In this document: positions 21,554 through 31,600 of the stretch, one piece after another | How positions within the stretch are numbered: position 1 is the stretch's first letter | Layout of the letters: each line of letters starts with the position of its first letter | Source of the DNA: Nageia nagi | Lineage: Eukaryota; Pinophyta | Length of the DNA: 64,000 bases | Direction of reading: 5' to 3' | Assembly (NCBI GenBank): GCA_050084985.1 | Contig: JBITNC010000002.1 | Location: forward strand, 28,086,001-28,150,000 | The notes under the pieces: generated by a model | Told to the model about the DNA's origin: nothing | The model's input: only the letters and a program-made list of their open reading frames with translations | The model's database searches: none | Program-made: the position numbers and the translations under genes

Positions 21554-24500
21554 ATGAGAGACTCTTTTGCATCCAAGCATATCTTGGATGGTTCCAACTA
21601 TGGTATTTGGGAACCGAGGATGAAGGCAGAATTTCAAGCATAAAAATTTTGGATGATTGGTAATGAAAACCAAGTTGCTTCATCAGGGGAGAGGGAACTT
21701 GAAGCTTATAATACTAAGAATTATTTGGTAACTTTTATGATCTTTTATGCAATTTTAGATGAGATCCTCCTCATGATATCTTTGTTTAACACTACAAAGA
21801 AAGCTTGGGATAAACTAAAGAGTATTTACCTTGGCAAAACAATTTCTAGGAGGTTCACCATTCTTTAGAAGTTACTTCAATCACATCAAGAGGAAAATGA
21901 AAGTGTGGCTATATATATAAATAAGGTTGTTGACCTTAGGACCTAGCTTGTGGGGTGTGGTTGTAATTGGATCAACGATGAGTTTTTAGCTTTCATCATC
22001 CTTCAAAGCCTCTCTGCTAAATTTAGTCAGTTTATGACTATTATTGAAACTAAGCTTGATGATAACAAATAAGTATTCTCCTTAGAAAATCTATCAAGGT
22101 TTCTCTTGATGCATGAGAAAACACTTAACAATAAAGTGTTGATCATCACTCTTAAGGAGCCATTTGTGGTACTTGGTCCAATGAAGCATCACTTCAAAAA
22201 GAAGAACCATAACTAAAAGAAGGGTTCTAATTCTTCTAAAAAACATTTTAAGAAAGGTGGGAACAATAAGAATTATGATCATAATAAATAAATAAAAACC
22301 AAAGCCAAATTTGATGGAAATTGTATTTTCAGTAACATATATGGTCATATGGAAGATGACTGCTTTAGAAAAAAAGGGCAAGGTAAAAAAGGATCTGGAA
22401 AACCAAACAAATCTAATAATAAGAATAATAATAAGAATTTTGCTTATGTTGTTTCTTTTTACTCTAAGTCTCGTAGTTTGTCAAATATTTGGATTGTTGA
22501 TACTGGATGCACTAATCAAATGTATTTTGAAAAGGATAAGTTTGAAAACTTTCATAAGTATAGAAAAGATGCAATTGTGATAGGTGGTAGTTCATTATTT
22601 GAAGTTCAAGGTATTGGGAGTGTGTTGATATGAGAAAATATTCTTAAAAATATGTTTTATATGCCTAAACTCATTATGAATCTCCTTTTTGTAATTTAGG
22701 TTGCAAAGAAGGGTTACTCCTTTGAGTTTAACTCACACTCTTGATGTATGAAAAAGGGTCTTACCACTTTGGTGAAAGGTTTAATGAAAGATGACCTTTA
22801 CATTATGGATTAATCTTCAACAAAGATGTGCCTTGCAACTAATGTTTATTCTAGAGGCATTCTTTGGCACCATTGATTAAGCCACCTAAATCATAAAAAC
22901 ATTCAAGTCATGAAAGATCATGAACTTGCGCAACATTTTCCTATAATATCACCTACAATTGGTCTTTGTGAGAAATGCATTCTAGGTAAAATGAATCGAT
23001 AAAAGTTTTCAAAAAAAGCAACTAAAGCAATTCAACCTCTTCATCTTGTGCATACAGATTTGATGGGTCCATTTCCAACTAAGTTGCTTAGGGGAGCATC
23101 TTATGTCTTGACCTTTATTAATAAATTCAATAGGATGACATTTAGTTATCTTATAGAACATAAGGATTAAACCTTTGATAGGTTCAAAGATTTTAAAGCC
23201 TTGGTAGAAAATCATTTTGGATTCAAAATTAAGATGTTGCGATTTGATAATGGGGGTGAGTATAATAGCAATGAATTCAATAATTTTTGTACTAAGTATG
23301 GAATCAAGAGGTAATTTATTATCCCTTACATTCCTCAACAAAATGGTGTAATTGAAAGGAAGAATAGAACCATTTAGGAAATGGCAAGATGCATGTTGGG
23401 AGATCTTCCTAGCTTCTTATGAGGTGAAGGTATAAATATTGCAATCTACATCTTAAATAGGTGTCCTATGAAAGCAGTTAAAGGTAAAACTTCATATGAG
23501 GCATAGACATGAAAGAAACCTAACATCTCTCACTTTAAGGTCTTTGGTTGTGATGCTTATGCCTTTATTGTTCATGAGAAAAGGAAGAAGCTGAATAAGA
23601 GATTAAAAAAATGTATCTTTGTGGGCTATGAGAATGAGCATAGAGGCTATAGGTTAACCAACCTTCCTCAAGAGCATTCTTTGTGTCAAGGGATGTAAAG
23701 TTTAATGAACTACCTAAAGAGTCTACTTTTTATGAGAAACTTGATGAGGGTGATGATTCTTCTGTTGCTCTTAACTAGTTGGATGTCAGTGTGTATTTGT
23801 CACCTAAGGAACAAAACTCTTAAACATAAAGGATAAAAAGGAGTATGACCATTAATAAATCTTTATTCACCAAAATTAATAGCAATAATTAGTCCTCATC
23901 CTACAAAGAAGCTTCAAAGCATGAGTGCTAGATGAATGTAATGAATGTGGAGTATGAGGCTCTTATGAAGAATCAAACTTGGGATTTAGTTCCTTATCCT
24001 AATAATGAAATGTGATTGGTAACAAATGGATTTATAAAGTCAAATATAATTCAGTTGGAGAGATTGAGAAATAAAAAGCAAGGTTAGTAGGGAAGGGTTT
24101 CGCTCAAAAATACGAAGTTGAGTATGAGGAAACCTTTGCTCTAGTGGCAAAGATATCTACTGTCAAGGTAATCCTTGCTGTTTCAATAGCTCAAGGATGA
24201 AAAATTTTACAACTTGATGTCAAAAGTGTTTTTCTCAATGGTGACTTAGATGTGGAAATTTACATGAACCAACTAGAAGGGTTTGTTGTTGAAAGTAAAT
24301 AATCTTTTATGTGTAAGTTAAAGAAGTCTTTGTATGGACTTAAGCAAGCGCCTACGGCCTAATACAAAAAGATTTCAAGATACTCTGAGGACATTGGGTT
24401 TTCTAAATGCTTGTCTAACACAAATTTGTATGTACTAAACCAAGGATAAGATTTAATCTTGATTCTTCTCTATATGGATGATTTGTTGATTACAGGGAAT

Positions 24501-25432
24501 AATATGGTCCTCATACAAGATTGCATATCCAAACTTAAGGTAACTTTTGAAATGACTAATCTTGGTCTATTGCACTACTACCTTGGTATGTAGGTATACC
24601 AATACAAAGATTGTACTTATCTTAGTCAATTCAAGTATATCTCATATATATATTGCAAAAGTTTGCAATGGAGGAGTGCAAGTATTTTGCAATCCCAGTC
24701 TCTCATGAAATCACTTTGTCTCCTAGTTCCAACTCTTAGTTGGCAGATGCTATGACTTACATGCAACTAATTGATAATTTTTTTTATTTGACTTCTCTAG
24801 GCTAGATATTACCTTTTCTGTGAATTTGATGGCTCACTTTATGCAAAAGTCGTATGTTGAGCATTTCAATGTTGTTAAGCAAATTTTGAGGTATGTTGCT
24901 AGCACTAAGGAACTTGCTCTCAAGTATGACAAGTTACCCTCATTTGTTCTCTTAGGATTCTCAAATTCTGACTATGGGGGAGATAGAGATGATAGAAAAT
25001 CAACCTCTGCTTATGTGTTTAGCATTGATTCAAGTGCTATCTCTTGGGTATCCAATAAACAACCTACTACTGCTCTCTCCACCACTAAGGTTGAACATCA
25101 TGCAATGTTAGTTGTAGCCCATGAAGCCATTTGGTTGAGGTATCTTCTGAAAGAAGTTGGGTATAAGCAAGTTTGTCCATCCCAAATTTCTTTAGATAAT
25201 CAGTCAGCTATTTTTTTTGACAAAGAATCTTGTTTTCCATCAGATAATAAAGCATGTAGAAATCTAAGCCCACTTCATCAGAGAGAAGGTTATGGATGGT
25301 CTTCTACACTAGCAGTATTTTCCATTAGTCCTAAACTCTGTTGATTTGTTCACCAAGCCCCTTCCTGAAGCTCAATTTTGTAAGCTTAGAGAGTCTATTG
25401 GGTTGGTGAAGTTGCCCTCAAAAAAGAAGTAA
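21554..25432 (+). pseudogene. Gag-pol remnant of outer copia
   Basis: Starts MRDSFASKHILDGSNYGIWEP and stays largely in one frame to about 23640 with many stops. Domains: gag (AWDKLKSIYLGKTISRRFTIL), knuckle with the second Cys lost (CIFSNIYGHMEDDC), protease WIVDTGCTNQM, pre-integrase (LSHLNHKNIQ...CEKC), integrase (HTDLMGPF, RFDNGGEYNSNEF, NGVIERKNR), C-terminal integrase (HFKVFGCDAYAF), RT with YMDD (LLYMDDLLITGN), and RNase H (SDYGGDRDDRKSTS, EAIWLRYLLKEVGYKQ, LFTKPLPEAQFCKL). It ends at 25430. Stops mostly replace Trp, Gln or Arg. A second decayed copy of the RNase H tail (IQAHYIKEKVLN) occurs at 25588-25640, followed by another purine tract, which points to an internal duplication. Confidence 0.88.
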
Positions 25433-25826
25433 ATGTTGAATTGTTGTTGAATCTATTGTAATTTCTTCCTTCTTAATAAAGTTATTGAACTTTTTTTTGG
25501 TTTGTATACTTTGTTTATACATTCTTCTGTTTGGTGACAATAAGTATGGGTTTAGCATCTTAGTGATGACTTATAGTGTACTTCAAATCCAAGCACATTA
25601 TATTAAGGAGAAAGTTCTTAATGCAACAACTATAGCTTTGTTCATCTTACTTTGTCTCTCCTGATTTATTCAAAAGCCACTTTAAAAACTTTATTGTGCA
25701 CACTTTGGAAGTTTCTTATGGTAGTGAAGTTATCTTCAAGGGGGAGTGAAGGTTGAATTCATATTTGTGATGATAACTTCATCCCTAAGAGGCTATTTTT
25801 AATATATAGTGTTGATCTAAATGTAC

Positions 25827-25990
25827 ACCTTCGTGGTTAGTTCGCTCTGTGTGATGAACTCATGGTACATTTTATTTTTTGTTATCACTATGTGGCGAAT
25901 CAGTATATGTTTGTTGGCATTGTTTAGTTCTTCGTATGTGAGTAACTCATATGCGCATATACTTTTTTTATTGTTGATCAACACATGTTT
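25827..25990 (+). repeat. Hairpin units in outer copia 3' UTR
   Basis: One clear unit: CCTTCGTGGTT, stem AGTTC (25839-25843), loop, GAACT (25856-25860). A second weaker unit follows near 25925-25965 (TTAGTTC...GTAACTCA). Same family as the nine-unit array at 19363 but not amplified. Confidence 0.65.
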
Positions 25991-26456
25991 CTAATATACA
26001 ATAGATGATTATGAGTATTAGCTTGGCATCTTCGTGATGAATTATAGTGCATCATTGATTAATTTATGGATGGCATTACTTAGTTCATTTATCTTGTGAT
26101 TCATATAAATGTTTATATGATGCATCTAACTGATTTTGTTTATGAGATGCTTGTAGCTTGCAGGTTTCATCTTGAGAATGTAGGTTACTTACTTCAGGTG
26201 GGCAAGCTCATGGAGGCTCACATGTCAACTTAGTGTTGATCAATTACACTTAGAGTGAAACCAATTATGGTTAATAATTGTATTGTAAACCATTTTATCA
26301 AATGGTATTGTAATGAGTCTCAAACTAAGATATTGCTTATTTCTCAATGATATAAAAGTTCTCATCTCCGCTTGTATCTCTTTGGAGGAGAACTCTCTCT
26401 TTCTCTATCTTTCTTCTTCTCTCTACGCTCTATCTCAATATTACCTTAAGGGGGAG

Positions 26457-26922
26457 TGTTAAAATTTGTAATGTAATATTGACTAATATTTCTCCTTAAT
26501 ATAAATTCTTTTAATACTTAAAGTATCATTAGATACCTTAAAGTATCAAGGGAATAAAAATAGGATAAAGATTAAAAATAGGTAAAGGATTAAAAATTGA
26601 AAAGGGATTAATTATAAAGTAGGTTTCTTCTTATAAAAATAGAAGAACCCTCCCCTCTTAGTTTACACAATTGTAATGCAAGCTTTGCTATAGGTTTAAA
26701 GTGCGAGAGAGAGAGAGAGAGAGAAGAGATTTTGTAATAGAGGTCCTTGAGAATAAAAATATCTTAGTTAGTAGACGTACTTCCAAGGAGGGAGGAACCA
26801 CTTTATATCTTGTGTTATTTGTGAGATTGGCTGGAGTTATTATGCTATTATGTTGATGTTGAAAGTGCCTTCTTGAGATCTTGGTAGAGTAGAAGTTAAT
26901 TCAGAAAGGGTTAATTTCTTCA
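26457..26922 (+). repeat. 3' LTR of outer copia
   Basis: 466 bp, TGTTAAAATTTG...TTTCTTCA, preceded by PPT AAGGGGGAG. Contains a GA microsatellite near 26705-26723 absent from the 5' LTR. Followed by target duplication ATCCT. Confidence 0.9.
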
Positions 26923-26927
26923 ATCCT

Positions 26928-27040
26928 CTGAGTCATCTACCATTTGAACCAATGGGGCATGTTTTTCTAAATCACTATAGGTAAATAAGTCCTGGCCACA
27001 CCAATGGGTAGTCCACACTCCTACACATAACCTACACACA
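26928..27040 (-). pseudogene. Plant mobile domain pseudogene, upstream part
   Basis: The minus strand reads DLFTYSDLEKHAPLVQMVDD then SEDETQGMEQC across the ATCCT target site into the frame at 9440-9491, which continues RLLDLLDEDDVTWDPY. This shows that the outer copia landed inside an existing plant-mobile-domain reading frame. The N-terminal limit is not visible. Confidence 0.5.
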
Positions 27041-27640
27041 TTACAAACTAAGAACTTGTTTTAGCACCTTCCAAAATAATTCTTATGCTAATTCTACGCT
27101 TTCCCTATGCACATATGTCAATTAGGAAACTCACGACCATAAAATGTGATACAATCCACTTTTGAAGAGTTTATTATTATTCATGAAACATGGTTTACAT
27201 CATGCATCATGGGCCTTATGTATCCCTACACATTTAGAGGTTGTGCCATAGGATCATATTTTCTTAAAAAGTCTGTAGCTCCTACGAGAACACTCATCTC
27301 CTATTTTATTATGCAAACACAACAAACTATATCTAATAGGATACTCAAAACTTTAATATGCATGAAGAATAATCATTTTGAATCCTAAAAATCCTACAGT
27401 GGCCAACAAAAGTACCACATACGCACACATCATCATGTCCCATGAGAGCTTGAACATTATAGTCCATCTGGTGCATGCACTTCCTATGATACATGTATTG
27501 CTCCATGAATGTAGCGAGAGCCAACATACATTATATTGTGAAATCTTCATTCAAACAAGATGTATGATGCAAACACAAATTCAAAACAAAACCTAACAAC
27601 ATAAACTTTGTATGTGTTTTACTTGCATGCAACCATGCAA
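27041..27640. other. Stretch without a recognised gene
   Basis: Short overlapping frames occur on both strands at 27345-27600, but none shows a domain. It may hold decayed upstream PPR sequence belonging to the pseudogene at 27640, but no motif supports this. Confidence 0.35.
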
Positions 27641-28170
27641 GTCTAATAGATGAAGGTTGTAAATACTTTAATACTTGAGTGACTCTTATCCTATTATTCT
27701 TGGAATGAATCATTATACATGCATTGCTGACCTTCTTGCTCATGCGAGCTATCTGGAGGAAGCTTTGAACTTCATAATCAAAATGTCCATTAAACTTGAA
27801 TCTATAATGTGTATGTGTCTACTTGGTGCTTATAGACCATATAAGAATGTAGGAATAGGGGAATTTGTGGAAACAATCCTTTTTTTTGGAGCCTAAGGGG
27901 AAATTGTGCCAATAATCCTCTTTTTGTTGGAGTCTAAAAATACTTCATCTTATGTTCTTCGTTTCAAATATTTATGTTGAAGTAGGCAGTTGGGATGGTG
28001 TTCAAAGAGTAATGACATTGTTGAACGATAGAAGAATCATTAAGACATCTCGATGTAGTTGGATTGAAGTTGATAAAAGGATACATGCTTTTTTTCTAGG
28101 AGACAAACCACACCCATAAAGAGATCTCTCAAAAATTAAAGAAATTATCGAGTGAATATATTCCAAACAC
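27640..28170 (+). pseudogene. PPR protein pseudogene, last PPR motif and E domains
   Basis: Reads DEGCKYFNT, a frameshift, then LSDSYPIILGMNHYTCIADL, LEEALNFIIKMSIKLES and CLLGAYRPYKNVGIGEF; after another shift at about 27895, YVEVGSWDGVQRVMTLLNDR, then CSWIEVDKRIHAFFLGDKPH. This is the standard C-terminal layout of plant PLS-type PPR proteins (HYxCxVDLLGRAGYLEEA, then YAEAGxWDxVxRVRxxM, then GCSWIEVxxxVHxFxxGDxxHP), ending in the E/E+ region. In plants these proteins edit or process organelle RNA. Frameshifts and in-frame stops (after HP and after KEIIE) make it non-functional. It lies about 500 bases upstream of QCR8 on the same strand. Confidence 0.8.
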
Positions 28171-28189
28171 AATACCCGTGTCTCATGAA

Positions 28190-28290
28190 ATATAATAATA
28201 ATAATAATTATAACAATAATAAAATTAATAATGATAAATGATAATTATAATAACATTAATATTATAAAAAAAATTAATAAAATCTAACAT
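28190..28290. repeat. AT-rich simple repeat (ATA/TAA)n
   Basis: Irregular ATAATAATAATT-type repeats from about 28190 to 28285. Confidence 0.8.
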
Positions 28291-28294
28291 ATGT

Positions 28295-28395
28295 AGGGGA
28301 GTTGGAAAGAAGGGTAACTGAAATCTCTCAATGGATAATGAGAGATGTGAGGTTCAAATTTCCCTCTCATAAACATATAGATATATAAAATATAA
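28295..28395 (+). mobile_element. SINE-like tRNA-derived piece
   Basis: A B-box-like GGTTCAAATTTCC (28351-28363) follows a perfect 8-bp hairpin ATCTCTCA/TGAGAGAT (28323-28330, 28339-28346), in an order like the anticodon arm and T-arm of a tRNA-related SINE head. An A-box is weak (GGGTAACTGAAAT). No clear target duplications. Confidence 0.35.
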
Positions 28396-28564
28396 TCGAT
28401 GTCCACTATCCCGCACAAACTTGTAAACCTATACTATCATAAAAAAATTAATAAAAAAATAATTATATAATTATAATAGTCAACGTAACATCTTTAAAAA
28501 TTGTAGAAACATGTAAAAATGGGAATTATGTACTCTGTTTATAAAGAACTAACAAACAACATAA

Positions 28565-28597
28565 ACAGCTTACAAGAATACACAACTTGTAAGCTGT
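28565..28597. repeat. Perfect 12-bp hairpin upstream of QCR8
   Basis: ACAGCTTACAAG (28565-28576), 9-base loop AATACACAA, CTTGTAAGCTGT (28586-28597). All 12 pairs match. It ends 50 bases before the QCR8 start codon, so it is in the promoter or 5' UTR. Confidence 0.9.
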
Positions 28598-28627
28598 AAG
28601 ACCCAATTGGCCATTATTGTTGCAGGG

Positions 28628-28635
28628 AAACCCTA
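28628..28635 (+). promoter_or_regulatory. Telo-box-like motif before QCR8 start
   Basis: AAACCCTA, 13 bases before the ATG. Telo boxes are common near the transcription start of plant translation and mitochondrial genes. Similar GGGTTAGGGTTTTT occurs just inside the intron (about 28939-28953). Confidence 0.45.
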
Positions 28636-28647
28636 GAGAAGGCAGAA

Positions 28648-31600
28648 ATGGCGAAGGGAGCTCCACCTCGCTTGAAGGCAGTGGTCTACACGCTCTCTCC
28701 TTTCGAGCAGAAGATCATGTCCGGCCTTTGGCACGACTTCGCCCACAAAGTCGAGACGAAAATAAAAGATAGTTGGCTCAATGCCGTCTGCTTACTTACT
28801 CCTATTGTCGGCACTGTCTCGTATGATATTTTTTCTCGCTTTCCCGTTTTAAATTTATAAAAAAAAAATTCAATTTCATTGTTGGGATGGATAGATCAGT
28901 AAATTGAAACGAACACAAATGGATGCGTAATTATCCCTAGGGTTAGGGTTTTTGATATTTCGTTGGAATTCGATTATAAATATATTGTGAACTTGGAAGA
29001 ATGAAGCTGTGCTCCTGCAGCTTCTGATTTAACATGGATTAGTGTAGATTGTTGGTTGTAATAGCTGGTCTAGGGTTTTTGAAACCCTTTTCTTTGTTTT
29101 TCCCATAAAACTTTTTTCATATGGGAATTCCAGTGAATCTTGTGATTCAATGGTTATCTCAATGTTTACTAAAGACCCCCTTTTGGGTGGAATCTGAAAT
29201 GATCTCAATGTTTCCATTACCACATATCAATATCTTGTGAGGATTGAGCATTATGTTATGCTGATGCTGTCAGGATTTCAACCTTTGTAGATGCCACAAT
29301 ATTCAGATGTGTTCGGTTTGATATAAGAGCTACCTTTCAACTAATAATTACTATTCTAATTATTAGGATTGAGAAGATTTCTTGACCGAAATCAATGATT
29401 TGTTTTTTGTTTTTTTTAATTGGTAGATTCAGTGGTTATCTCAATGTTCTTAAAAAACCCCTTTTGGTTGGAATCTGAAGTGATCTGGATTTTTACTAAA
29501 TACCCTTTGTAGATGCCTAATTATTAAGATATTACTATTCTAATTATTAGGATTGAGAAGATTTCTTGACCGAAATCAATGATTTGTTTTGTGTGTTTTT
29601 CATTGGTGAATATTCTGCTATGGGAAGCTTGTATGATATGGGCAAACAATGGAGGGTTCACTTTCTGGGAGCCTCATCTATGTTTGTGCCAAAAATGGTT
29701 ATTATAATCCATACCACATAAAAAAACAACTTTGAATGCTCATGTTGCAGATCAAAATATGAAGACCAATTTAACATAAGCAGACATATGGATTACGGAT
29801 TCATCTGATAATCCTCGAGACAAAATTTTAGCCAGACTATACCAACAACTATAGATGAAGAACAAATACCTACAAAAGCCCTTGTTCTATTGAGATATCT
29901 GAAGCCATAGAAAGCATGGAAATAAGATTAGCACCTGTCCTGCCTAGAACCAGCAGTACGTATTATGGATCCACATAGAAAGAGAAATTATGGACCTTTA
30001 TCAGTATCATCCGATTCTGGGCATAGGGAAGTTGGTTTTGCGAGCTCCACCCTCAATTGGTTTGTTAAATTCCATATATATTTTGAATGATGCGAACCCT
30101 GTTTTGGGAGGTTCTGCGGTGGCATACATGTGTAGATTATGTTAAGATCAGGATTCAAAGTTTACGCGGCATTTTTGATAGAGCCTTTAGAAGAGATTGG
30201 GGATGGAGTCGCACAATTCAGCACAACTGCATATCAGCAGACTGATGGACAGACAAATAGTGAATTGTACGCTTGGTAACTTGCTGCGAAGTTATATTGG
30301 TGAGCATGAGGGGACTTGGGATCAGTATTACTGCAATTGGATTTTGAGTACAACTCTTATCACAGAAATATTGGTACGATACCTGTCTAGGTTCTATCTT
30401 TTTGTTGACCGAAGGTAGCCATACATCTGGGCATTTGTACCTTGGGGACAGATGACGGCTGATGCGGATAATTATGTTCAGGACTTGGTTCCTATACAAG
30501 ATCAGGCAGCGGAGAAGCTGAGAAAATTGATGGACTTGTATCTCAAATGCCGATGAGAAGAGTTGACATATGGAGTTCGATGTTGGTGACTTGGTTTTGG
30601 TCTATTGATAAGGTGAGCGATTTCCTAAAGGATGGGAGGGAAGTTACAAGATTGAAAGGTTGGACCTTACACATGGTCAATGAATATATATATATATATA
30701 TATATGATTGATATTCCAAATGGTTTGGGGTTATTGATTACTTTCAATATTGCAGGTCTATACTCATTCCATGAAACAGATTGAGAGGAGATCTTCAAGT
30801 TTGATGCAGATGAGATGAGAATAGTGACCTGAACTGTCATTTGCTGGAACAAGGAGACTTGATATGGTGGTAAGTTAGGCGATTAAGGATCTGGAGGATT
30901 GTAGGGATGGGATTGGTTTAACAGGTTCTGCAAGATCCTTCATGCATCAAATCAGGAGATTATTCTCAACTCGGGAAGTATAATGCAGAAGCATTTAGTT
31001 TAACCATGAATGTCGGCATATTTCCACTAGTAAACAACCGCCGATCTTCAGTAATTAGTGCAGCAAACAGAGTTGTTAGCTATGTGTCTGGAGAACAGTT
31101 CGCCTAGCACATGTAGTAGTTACGATAACATACTTCAAGGAGCCCTTTCTGGATTTGGTTTTCCATACACACATTATCATTAAAAATAATTGACTTTTAT
31201 GTTTGTTTATTCAATGTGTGAACTTGCACGCTAGCACATTTTTTAGCAAGCAGTATATAAATTCAAGAGATCTCTTTATTTTCTTTTTCTTAAGCATTAA
31301 TGTTTCTGTTTATGTAAAGGCGGATCAATTTTCTATAGTATAAAACGATTTCAAAAGTGTGGGAGAGTGGAGCGTGTTTAGTGATTTTCATGCTATTGAA
31401 ATTTGTTCTTATGCATTGGTCTTGGGCCTCATTGAGCAATATAAGTATTTTGTTTATATGCAATTACCACATAAATCTAGTGTGATTCCTTCATCAGATT
31501 CTTCTGGGCACACATCTACAATTAGGTTCTTGCATGTCTATTCATGGATAGTTAGCTCAATATTAGAAACTGTGTTATTTGTGAAAGAATCTGTTCAAGG

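Larger units (their letters stand above)
9492..26922 (+). mobile_element. Outer Ty1/copia element with nested insertion
   Basis: 5' LTR 9492-9953, PBS 9956-9967, leader, gag-pol remnant 21554-25432, PPT 26448-26456, 3' LTR 26457-26922. A perfect 5-bp target duplication ATCCT flanks it (9487-9491 and 26923-26927). It is interrupted in its leader by the inner copia (11733-20849). Without the insert the element is about 8.3 kb. Stops throughout pol show it is dead; only another copy could mobilise it. It sits inside the plant-mobile-domain pseudogene, whose frame reads across the target site once the element is ignored. Confidence 0.9.

Noticed and set aside
28648-28860. A single-exon 70-residue protein ending in the first intron
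   Set aside because: The last 13 residues read through a good GT donor; splicing to 33348 restores the conserved QCR8 C terminus.
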